Under the pieces are notes generated by a model. It searched no databases and was not told the origin of the DNA. It saw nothing but the letters and a program-made list of their open reading frames with translations. A stretch of DNA of 64,000 nt, taken from NCBI RefSeq assembly GCF_000739615.1, contig NZ_BATP01000022.1, forward strand, positions 330,782-394,781. The letters are read 5' to 3'. The position numbers were made by a program, and so were the translations under genes. Source of the DNA: Haloferula sp. BvORR071 (lineage in GTDB: Bacteria; Verrucomicrobiota; Verrucomicrobiia; Verrucomicrobiales; Akkermansiaceae). Shown one piece after another: positions 7,998-16,000 of the stretch (its first letter is position 1; every line of letters begins with the position of its first letter).

Positions 7998-8939
7998 ATG
8001 GCAGCCCCGTCGTCATCCTCCGCTACTCCGCCCAAGCCCCGGCGGCGCCGCCTGAAGCGCTGGATGAAGATTACCGGGGCCACGGTGCTGGTCTTCGGCT
8101 TGGGCTCCTGCAGCTTGACCAAGCGTCTCGTCGCAGAGGCGATCGTCCACCCGCAACGCAAGGGCGTGGGCGCACCGGTGCCGGAAGACCTGACGGCGCG
8201 GACCTTCAAACTGCCGGACGGCGTGGAGCTCCGCACTTGGGAAGCCCGCCCGGCCGGACCGCCGAAAGCCGCGGTGCTGGTACTTCACGGCATCTCGGAC
8301 TCGAAGGCCACCCAGGTCGAGACACTCCGCTTCCTAGCCCGCCGCGGTATCATGGCGATGGCGCCGGACATGCGCGCCCATGGCGATAGCGGCGGCCAAT
8401 TCGCCACTTACGGCTATGTGGAGAAGAACGACCTCTCCCTGCTCCGCAAGGTGGTGGAGAAAGAATTCTCGAAGCTGCAGGTCGGCCTTTGGGGCACCTC
8501 CTACGGCGGCGCGATCGCGCTGCAGGCCATGAGCATCGATGACCAGTTCGACTTCGCGATCATCGAGAGCACCTTCGCGGACCTCCGTGATGTCGCCCGC
8601 GCACAAGTGGTCAGCCATACTACCCTGCCGGTAAGCTGGCTCGGTCCCTACATGATGAATGAGGCCGGCAAGCTCGCCTCCTTCGATCCCGGCCAAGTCT
8701 CGCCCGAACACTCGATGGAGAAGATCAAGGTCCCCATCCTGCACATGCACGGGGTCAACGACGAGATCATCCCGATCGACCAAGGCCGCCGCATCGCGAG
8801 CCATTCCCATGATCCGAATTACCGCTTCGTGGAGATTCCGAAGGGCACGCACTTCGGGCTGAAAGCCGGGGATCCGAAGAAGTACGATGAAGAGGTGAAA
8901 GCGTTTTTGGACAAGGTGGTGGGACCAGCACCGGAGTAA
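7998..8939 (+). CDS. Membrane-anchored alpha/beta hydrolase
   Basis: A 313-residue serine hydrolase of the alpha/beta fold. After a basic N-terminus comes a hydrophobic anchor (about 25-38), possibly lipoprotein-like ('GLGSCS'). The core follows with 'LVLHG' (oxyanion strand, about 94-98), nucleophile elbow 'GTSYGG' with Ser168, Asp255 in 'HGVNDEIIP' and His285 in 'KGTHFG', a complete catalytic triad. The pattern resembles the BAAT/dienelactone-type or PldB-like peptidases; the substrate cannot be deduced. The gene stands alone after the hairpin at 7952-7983. Confidence 0.88.
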   Translation: MAAPSSSSATPPKPRRRRLKRWMKITGATVLVFGLGSCSLTKRLVAEAIVHPQRKGVGAPVPEDLTARTFKLPDGVELRTWEARPAGPPKAAVLVLHGISDSKATQVETLRFLARRGIMAMAPDMRAHGDSGGQFATYGYVEKNDLSLLRKVVEKEFSKLQVGLWGTSYGGAIALQAMSIDDQFDFAIIESTFADLRDVARAQVVSHTTLPVSWLGPYMMNEAGKLASFDPGQVSPEHSMEKIKVPILHMHGVNDEIIPIDQGRRIASHSHDPNYRFVEIPKGTHFGLKAGDPKKYDEEVKAFLDKVVGPAPE

Positions 8940-8957
8940 ATCGACGGGCCATTCACG

Positions 8958-9419
8958 CTACTCTCCGACCGTCTCCAAAGCCCGGTTCTTGAGCTCGGCC
9001 GAAAGATACATCCCCGCTTCAGACTCCAGCCTGTCCAAGAGGGCTCTTGCGGAGGAAATCAGGTCCTGCCGCTTTGCAAGGAGAAGCACACCCAACAATC
9101 CAATTACCGGCACACCTTCTTGAGCAGCCAGTGCACGTCCCTTACGTTCGTCAATCAGCAGGCGATCTGCACCCAGTTCTTTCGCGAGTTCGATGGCTTC
9201 GGCTTCGCCCTTGTCCACGACCTCTGTCATGCGCATGGCTTCGGCTGGATTGACGACAGCTTCAACACGCAGCCAGCCGGGGAGGTCGGCATGATTGCGC
9301 AATAGCTCCGTGCGAACTGCTTCCGGGATAACGACTTCGTTGAAGAGCTTTGGCAGAAGCTCAGCTTCGCCAACGGTTAGCAAAGCCGTCAGCGGCGAGG
9401 TATCAGACACTACAATCAT
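8958..9419 (-). CDS. PIN-domain ribonuclease toxin (DUF3368 type)
   Basis: A 153-residue PIN-fold protein of the DUF3368 group, presumed toxin of a type II toxin-antitoxin pair. Acidic residues expected for the metal site are visible: Asp6 in 'VVSDTSPL', Glu in 'DKGEAEAIELA' and Asp in 'LLIDERKGR'. The 5' end overlaps the upstream UPF0175 gene by 4 bases, the usual antitoxin-first order. RNA cleavage is known for the wider PIN family; for this subgroup it is inferred. Confidence 0.88.
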   Translation of the reverse strand: MIVVSDTSPLTALLTVGEAELLPKLFNEVVIPEAVRTELLRNHADLPGWLRVEAVVNPAEAMRMTEVVDKGEAEAIELAKELGADRLLIDERKGRALAAQEGVPVIGLLGVLLLAKRQDLISSARALLDRLESEAGMYLSAELKNRALETVGE

Positions 9420-9655
9420 CTCCCGGACAACAACTCGACCGTTTCCAAGTCCGCCTCCAATTCGTCCGAGCCGTAGTGCAGCGGGATCTTCCGCCGGCCG
9501 AGTTCACGAAGAAAATCCGCTTGGGTCAGGTCGGATATCTCCGCGGCCTGTCCGAGGGTAGCCTCGTCGGAAACAAACAAACCGATCGCCAGATGCAAGA
9601 CGGCCTGCTGCGGCGAAAGTCGCTCCTCCAGTGGCTTTGGCAGAGTCACCTCCAT
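9416..9655 (-). CDS. UPF0175-family antitoxin
   Basis: A 79-residue protein of the UPF0175 family, helical, with the family-like segment 'QAAEISDLTQADFLRELGRRKIPLHY' (about 36-61; a helix-turn-helix-like DNA-binding region followed by the conserved I-x-x-x-Y end). UPF0175 proteins are commonly found directly upstream of DUF3368/PIN toxins, as here, with a 4-base overlap. It is expected to neutralise the toxin and repress the pair. Confidence 0.85.
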   Translation of the reverse strand: MEVTLPKPLEERLSPQQAVLHLAIGLFVSDEATLGQAAEISDLTQADFLRELGRRKIPLHYGSDELEADLETVELLSGR

Positions 9656-9716
9656 GACTGGAGGATGCTCTCTTTATGCCAGCTACGCAAGGATGGAGGA
9701 AGATTCCCCCATTGCC

Positions 9717-11390
9717 TCACATCGGCATCGGGAAGGCCCGGTTGAACGCAAACACCTTGTCGCGGATCGCGTGCAGCTTCGCCTCATCGCCGACGGCCGC
9801 GAGGGCCTCTGCGATGAAGTCGGCGACTTGCTCGACGTCCTTCTCCCTCATGCCGCGGGTGGTCACAGCCGGGGTGCCGATGCGGATGCCGCTGGGCTTC
9901 ATCGGGGTGCCGGTGTCGAAGGGGATCGCGTTCTTGTTGACCGTGATGCCGGCTTCATCGAGCGCGTGCGAGGCATCGGCGCCGTTGAGGCTCTTGGCGC
10001 GGAGATCGACCATCATCACGTGGTTGTCCGTGCCGCCGGAGACGATGCGGAAGCCGTGCTGCGTGAGGCGCGCGGCAAGGGCCTGCGCGTTCTTCACGAT
10101 CTGCTGCTGGTAGTCCTTGAAGTCCGGCTTGAGCGCTTCGCCGAAGCAGACCGCCTTGGCGGCGATCACGTGCATCAGCGGACCGCCTTGGATGCCCGGG
10201 AAGACCTGGGCATCGATCTTCTTCGCGAACTCTTCCTTGCACAGGATGATGCCACCGCGCGGACCGCGCAGGGACTTGTGGGTGGTGGAGGTCACGAAGT
10301 CGGCGTGCGGCACCGGATTCGGGTGCACGCCCGCGGCCACGAGACCAGCAATGTGCGCCATATCGACGAAAAGGTAGGCTCCCACTTCGCGGGCGATGGT
10401 GGCCATGCGCTCGAAATCGATCACGCGGGAGTAGGCGCTGGCGCCGACGGTGATCAGCGCGGGCTTGGTCTCGCGGGCCAGCTCGGCGAGGTGATCGTAG
10501 TCGATCCGCTCGTCGTCCTTGCTCACGCCGTAGTGGGTGACTTCGTAGAACTTGCCGGAGAAGTTCGCCTTGTGCCCGTGGGTCAAGTGACCGCCGTGGG
10601 CGAGATCCATGGTCAGGATCTTGTCACCCGGCTTGAGCACGGAGAAATAGACCGCCGTGTTCGCCTGCGAACCGGAGTGGGCCTGCACGTTGGCGTGCTC
10701 GGCACCGAAAAGCTTCTTGGCGCGGTCGATCGCGAGCTGCTCGACGACATCGACGTTCTCGCAACCACCATACCAGCGGCGGCCGGGGTAGCCCTCGGCA
10801 TACTTGTTGGTCAGGACCGAGCCCTGCGCTTCCATCACCGCCGGGGAGGCGAAGTTCTCGGAGGCGATCAGCTCGATGTTGTTGCGCTGGCGGCGCTCTT
10901 CCGCGGTGATCGCGGCGTAGAGTTCCGCGTCGATCTCGGCGATGCGGGAGCCGGAGGACTTGCAGACGCGGGCCTCGTGGCGGCCACCTTCAAAGGCGGT
11001 GGTAAGGAAAGCATCGATCATCGCCACCGCGGTGCCGGCATCGACGGTCTTGGCGCCCAGGCAGAGCACGTTGGCGTCGTTGTGCTGGCGGGCGGTCACG
11101 GCCTCTTCCGCGGTCCGGACGTTCGCGGCGCGGACGTGGCGGTGGCGGTTCGCGGCGATTGAGACGCCCACGCCGGAGGTGCAGCAGAGCACTCCATAGT
11201 CCTGAGTGCCATCAGCAACAGACCGACCGACCAGATTCGCGAAGTCCGCGTAATCGACCGAATCGTGACCTTGGGTGCCGAAGTCGGTGACCTCATGCCC
11301 TGCCGCCTTCAAGTGGGCGACAAGTTGGTCCTTCAGATCGACTCCGCCGTGATCGGCACCGAGGGCAATGCGCAGGGACTTTTGGCTCAT
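9717..11390 (-). CDS. Fused ribose-5-phosphate isomerase B / serine hydroxymethyltransferase
   Basis: One 557-residue reading frame joins two enzymes. Residues 1 to about 147 are RpiB (ribose-5-phosphate to ribulose-5-phosphate): '[10 protein letters not shown]', Cys70 in 'CTSGVGVS', 'RQHNDANVL' and 'EGGRHEARV'. Residues about 150-557 are a full-length GlyA (serine plus tetrahydrofolate to glycine plus methylene-tetrahydrofolate) with 'LIASENF', 'YGGCENVD' and the PLP lysine Lys372 in '[13 protein letters not shown]'. No stop or frameshift separates them and key residues of both look intact. SHMT alone is usually ~415 residues, so the second half is complete. A fused enzyme would link the pentose phosphate pathway with one-carbon metabolism. 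Confidence 0.95.
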   Translation of the reverse strand: MSQKSLRIALGADHGGVDLKDQLVAHLKAAGHEVTDFGTQGHDSVDYADFANLVGRSVADGTQDYGVLCCTSGVGVSIAANRHRHVRAANVRTAEEAVTARQHNDANVLCLGAKTVDAGTAVAMIDAFLTTAFEGGRHEARVCKSSGSRIAEIDAELYAAITAEERRQRNNIELIASENFASPAVMEAQGSVLTNKYAEGYPGRRWYGGCENVDVVEQLAIDRAKKLFGAEHANVQAHSGSQANTAVYFSVLKPGDKILTMDLAHGGHLTHGHKANFSGKFYEVTHYGVSKDDERIDYDHLAELARETKPALITVGASAYSRVIDFERMATIAREVGAYLFVDMAHIAGLVAAGVHPNPVPHADFVTSTTHKSLRGPRGGIILCKEEFAKKIDAQVFPGIQGGPLMHVIAAKAVCFGEALKPDFKDYQQQIVKNAQALAARLTQHGFRIVSGGTDNHVMMVDLRAKSLNGADASHALDEAGITVNKNAIPFDTGTPMKPSGIRIGTPAVTTRGMREKDVEQVADFIAEALAAVGDEAKLHAIRDKVFAFNRAFPMPM

Positions 11391-11572
11391 AGGTAGGCTC
11401 GCTTGGGAGGCACGGAAATGGGGGCGCGACCCCGCCCTGCCAAGTGAAAAGTGCCCGCCGCCGGGAGAAGGGGCCGAATCCCGAGGAGAAACTGTGCCAT
11501 CCGGTCAAACCGGGATTCCGCAGAGCCTTAGGCCCCCGAAATCCGGGCTTGAGGCTCCCGAAAGGCGGGTGA

Positions 11573-11666
11573 AACCACGAATGAACACGGATTAACACGA
11601 ATGAAGACCATGCTCCGGCGATCTTCCCTGCCTTTCATTCGTGTTTATTGGTGTTTATTCGTGGTT
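11573..11666. repeat. Imperfect inverted repeat made of three 10-bp tandem words
   Basis: Arms 11573-11604 and 11635-11666 are 32 bases each and match at 28 of 32 positions as an inverted repeat around a 30-base centre. Each arm is itself about three tandem 10-mers of the form CACGAATgAA. The element lies in the 300-base gap (11391-11690) between the amidase end and the rpiB-glyA start. The rest of that gap holds GC-rich sequence in which I see no clear promoter or riboswitch. Similar CACGAAT-word repeats are, from memory, common between genes in Verrucomicrobiota and Planctomycetota. Confidence 0.7.
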
Positions 11667-11690
11667 CCATCGGCACCCGAACACGGCCAC

Positions 11691-12443
11691 CTACTCCTTG
11701 GATTTGGCATCAGCCGGGGCTACGGCATGCTCCACCAACGCCTTCGCGACGCTGGCAGCAATCTCCTTGCGGATCGCGGCGGAACTCTCCCCTTCCAGCA
11801 GCCATGCTGCCACCTTCGGGTTATCGATGAACTCGATCTCCAGGAAACAGGCGTCCAGAGCCTTCCCCCGCTCGAGCGCGCGAAGATAGCGGAAGAGGTG
11901 GGAGCCCTCGGGCTTGCGATCAAAGATCTGGGCTGGCTTCGCCTTCGACGCGGGATCGTACTTGAGCGTCACGGCTTCCACCGCCTTCGACAGGCTGTCC
12001 CCGAATGCCTTGTCCCGCTTGAGCTGCGCGGCGGTATTGGCCGGAACTCCCTGATACTTCTCACCCTGCACCACAGCCACCGGTCCATGTGCCGAGGGAG
12101 TAGAATTGAAATGAATGCTGACGAAGGCGATCGCGCCGGGCAGATCCGCGGTTTTGGCCCGCGCCTGCATGCCCACATTCACGTCGCTCGTGCGGGTGAG
12201 AACCGCTTTGGCCTGCCCGGATTCATTCACGAGCCGAGCGATCTCCTTGGAGAGCTCCAGGGTGAGATCCTTCTCCGAATAGGTCTCGCCGGAGCGCGGC
12301 GACTTGAATTCCGCGTTGTTCGGGCTGCTGTGGTCCAGTTCGGCCCCGCTGCCGCCGTGCCCCGCATCGATCACCACGATCGGGAGTTCCCCGCGAGCTA
12401 CGGAGAGGATCGCGACAAGCAGGGCTACGGACTTCATCCTCAT
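11691..12443 (-). CDS. N-acetylmuramoyl-L-alanine amidase (Amidase_3 type)
   Basis: A 250-residue zinc peptidoglycan amidase that cleaves the amide bond between MurNAc and L-Ala. A short signal peptide (about residues 1-18) is followed by the Amidase_3 domain: zinc His29 in 'DAGHGG', Glu57 in 'YSEKDLTLEL', His111 in 'SIHFNS' and the catalytic Glu in 'CFLEIEFIDN'. I chose ATG 12443 (or 12437) because only then is the signal peptide N-terminal; the frame continues upstream without a plausible start. It lies just downstream of the phosphatase gene on the same strand and may be cotranscribed with it. Confidence 0.9.
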   Translation of the reverse strand: MRMKSVALLVAILSVARGELPIVVIDAGHGGSGAELDHSSPNNAEFKSPRSGETYSEKDLTLELSKEIARLVNESGQAKAVLTRTSDVNVGMQARAKTADLPGAIAFVSIHFNSTPSAHGPVAVVQGEKYQGVPANTAAQLKRDKAFGDSLSKAVEAVTLKYDPASKAKPAQIFDRKPEGSHLFRYLRALERGKALDACFLEIEFIDNPKVAAWLLEGESSAAIRKEIAASVAKALVEHAVAPADAKSKE

Positions 12444-12487
12444 GAGTTCCCGTATAGCGGATCTTCGCCCTCCGAGGCAGGGATCTT

Positions 12488-12967
12488 CTAACCCTGCCAA
12501 GTCTGGTCGATAAAGGCCACCAGCGTGGGAATCGCCAGATCCAGGGTCTTGGCCGTTTCCTCATACGCCTTGCGACCCATGCCGATGGGGTCCGGCACGT
12601 CCGCGGAGACACCCCGGCCGGGCAGATCCACAAATTCGCAGGTCAGGTAAAACTTGTCCGAGAAATCCGGAAACAGGTTTTCCAGAGCCTCCAGGTGCCC
12701 GCTGGTCATCGCAAAGACGTGCGTTGCTTGCTCCAGAAGCTCCGCTGTTACCGGCTGGCTGCGGAATCCATCCAAGGCGATACCGCGGCCGCCGAGCAGC
12801 TTCTTGGTTTCAGGATTCGGCTCGTCTCCCGCATAGGCAGCCACACCGGCTGAACCCACCTCGAAGTCGCCGCGGGCCTCCACCGCCTTGCGGAAGAGGC
12901 CCTCCGCCATCGGGCTGCGACAGGTGTTTCCCGTGCAGATGAAGAGAACCGATTTCTTGGAGGACAT
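12488..12967 (-). CDS. Low-molecular-weight phosphatase, YwlE-like
   Basis: A 159-residue phosphatase of the LMW-PTP fold. The P-loop reads CTGNTCRS with nucleophile Cys11 and Arg17; the general acid is Asp126 in 'DVPDP'. Thr15 in the loop is notable: in Bacillus YwlE a threonine at this position favours phospho-arginine over phospho-tyrosine. The start ATG 12967 follows 'GGACATGG' and gives the usual short N-terminus. Downstream on the same strand are an amidase and the RpiB-GlyA fusion, which recalls the ywlE-rpiB-glyA neighbourhood in Bacillus. Substrate identity is inference. Confidence 0.87.
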   Translation of the reverse strand: MSSKKSVLFICTGNTCRSPMAEGLFRKAVEARGDFEVGSAGVAAYAGDEPNPETKKLLGGRGIALDGFRSQPVTAELLEQATHVFAMTSGHLEALENLFPDFSDKFYLTCEFVDLPGRGVSADVPDPIGMGRKAYEETAKTLDLAIPTLVAFIDQTWQG

Positions 12968-13003
12968 GGCGCGGGCGCACCATGTCCCCAAGGCCCCTTG
13001 TGG

Positions 13004-16000
13004 TCAAGGCGGGGCGATAATCACCAACACACGCCCGAAGCGCTGGCCGGAGGAAGCTCCCACCGGATCAGCAACGGTGACACGCTCCCAGGTCCCATCG
13101 ATCGACTCCACCACCGGCGCGGTGCCCGCGCCGCTGAAGTCCTCCAGGCTGCTGCCAAACTGGGCGGTGTAGGTCAGCCCGGAATTCTTCCGGCGCAGGT
13201 ATTGCAGCGAGAGGATCTGGCCCGTTGGATTACCCGGAGTGACCACCATCTTGGGCAAGCCCGAACCCGGGATCACCGCCGGATCGTATTCGTCGAGGTC
13301 CGCCACGGCCGGATTCAGGTTAAAGGCGTACTCCAGCAGCTTGGCGATGCCATCGCCGTCTTCATCGGCAAGCTGTGAGAGGGCCGAACCGTCCACCCCG
13401 CGGTCGAAGGCCCACTCTTCATAGGGCGTGCGATAGGTCACGCTTACCGGATTCGAGGCGAAGTTGGCCGCGCCGCCACCGTCCGTCACGGTGCTATCGC
13501 CCAGTGACATCGTGACCGTGGGAGCCGTCGGCTTGACGGTCACCGTGTAGGAGGCGCCCGTGCCAGAGATCGCGACTACCTGCCCACCGGTGATCTGGAA
13601 GTCACCCAGCGCCAGGCCGGTCACGCTTTCGGAGAAGGTCAGGGTCGCATTGAAGTTCCCGTTCACCACGCCCGGCGGACCGGTGAGAGTCGCCAGCGGT
13701 CTCACGCTCTCGAATTCCAGTCGGTCGAGCCGCGCGCCATCGTCGCGACCGTAAACGGTCACCGTGTGCGTGCCGGCACTGAGGTTCATGACCACCGGAT
13801 CCGTCAACGGCGTCCGGTTGTTCATGTAGTCCCAGACGTAGGCGGTTCCCACCGGCGTCACGTCCCAGAGATACACCGTGCCCGTCGCCTGGTTGCCATC
13901 GATCTCGACCCAGAAGGAATCGCTGGAGTTATCCGGTGGCATGATCAGGCCCTTCAACATCCATTGGCCCGTTTGCGGCAGCACGAAGTTGTACTGGACG
14001 CGGTGCTGGGTCTTCACCGGCAGGTTGAAGTTGTTCGGATAGAGCGTATCCGGCAGCCAGACATACTGGCCATGCGGTGCCGCGGGATCCGTGACCAGCG
14101 CCATGCCGCCGCCGAGGTAGGCATACTCCGCCGCATTCCGCGCCAGAACCTGCGGCAGGTAGAGCAGCGTGGTGGAGGTGCCCGCGCCCATCGGCAGGCC
14201 CGACAAATCGGTCACCGCACCCGGCAGCAACTCAATGCCCACGCTCCCCGGGGTCAGGGGCGAGAAGTTGAGGATGTAGTTCACCCCGTCTGGCACGATC
14301 GAATTCAACGTCGCATTCGTCAGCGTGAAGTCAGCCGCACTCAGACCGGTGACCGCTTCGCCGAAGCTGAGGTTGATGGAGAAAGCCCCCGCCACCTGCG
14401 CCGGGACGTTCGTGAAGACCGGCACCGGCGGCTGGGTATCGACAAAACTCACCGCCAGCACCGAGGAAGCGCGGCTGCCAAGACCGTTCGGACTCACCGC
14501 ATCCGCCGGCACGCCGACCGTCACATTCGCGGCACTCGGCGCGATCGTCGCCACGTAGTAGTAGCCCTTGCCACGCAACGCGCTCACCGAACCACCCGTC
14601 ACTTGCAGGTCCGCCGCGGTGAAGTCGGTCACGTCCATGTCGAAGGCCACGGTGACATCGAAGGGACCGGAAACCTGTGCCACCGGACCTGCGATCTGGC
14701 AACGCGTCTTGCGCAGGCCAACCAGCCCGTCGTAGCGCTGGGTGGCGGTGCCATTCGGCCAAGTGCCGGAAGTCATCAGGGTCCAATTGCTGGCATCAGT
14801 GCTGTAGTGGACTTGATAGTTCGCGATCCGGCCGTTTTGACCGTCCTGCCGCGGCACATAGACAAACCCTCCCACGCTACGCGTCGAGCCGAGGTCGATG
14901 GTGATGTAGTGCGGCAACTGGGTGGTATCGGCCCCCCAAGCGGTGTGCCAATAGGTAGTGGTATTGCCGTCAATGGCACGGGTAGCCGGCGCCACCTCGT
15001 CCGCCAGTTCCTGGCTGTCGGCCGCATAGACCGAGAGATCGGAAATCGGAATGGTGTTGCCGTTGCCATCGAGGATCGAAAGCTCGGCAACACTGGTCCA
15101 CGGATTTCCCCCGACTTCCGACGTGGCGGTCAGCCGCACATAGCGCGCCTGCGGCGAGGGCAAGGGTTGGAATTCCGCATCTGTCAGGCTGTTGATGTAC
15201 TGCTGCAGCTTCGTGACCGCCTTCTGGTCGACCAGGTTCTTGGCCAAGGGCGGCATGGCGGCACCGTTGCCGACATTCGACATGCGCACATGCAAGGCCG
15301 AGAGACTCGGCGAACCGGGCTTGATGTAGCGGCCATCCGGACCGAGATCGAAGGTCCCCTGGATCAGGCCATTGATCAGCCTTTGCTGATTCAGCGGCGT
15401 CCCGAGCCGAGCATCAAAGAAATCCACCGTGCCACCGGGCCGGTGACAGTGCGAGCAGTTCGAGTCGATGTAGGAGCGCACCCGATGTTCCAGAGGTGCC
15501 GTCTCATCATCCAGCGCACGCGACTCCGTGAAGTTCGCGATCTGCGCTGCGGTGAGCGTCGTATCGAACATGCCCAGCGCATTGAAGGTCGTGAGCTGGT
15601 TCGCCGTCCGCCCGGTGGCCGGATAGGTGAAGGGCTTGTCGAGCGCCGCGGTGCGCACCCCGAGCGCTTGCCCGGCGGCGTTGTTGTGGCAGAGCAAACA
15701 ATCGCCGCGGGAGGGGAAGTCCCAGTGCTGCGTGGTCGTGCTGCCGTCTTGCAGCGTGACCTGAATGTTGTCCGAAGCGCCGGAGGAAAGCAGCGTGGCA
15801 TCGGTGCCCGCCGCGTTCCACTTGTAGGTGAAGCCGTACTTCCCGCCGTTGTCGGTGCAGACGATGACGCGGGTTTCGAGCCGGTGCAGAATGGACGGAT
15901 TGCGCTCGTCGGTGGGCAGTTCGAAGTGCTTCACGAATACGGTGCCCGCCGGGAAGACCCAAGGGCCTTCCTCGCTGAAGGTAATCTTCTCGGAGGGGGC

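Noticed and set aside
11391..11572. Glycine riboswitch before rpiB-glyA
   Set aside because: Read on the minus strand, I found no glycine-aptamer core; the stretch is GC-rich with no clear conserved fold.
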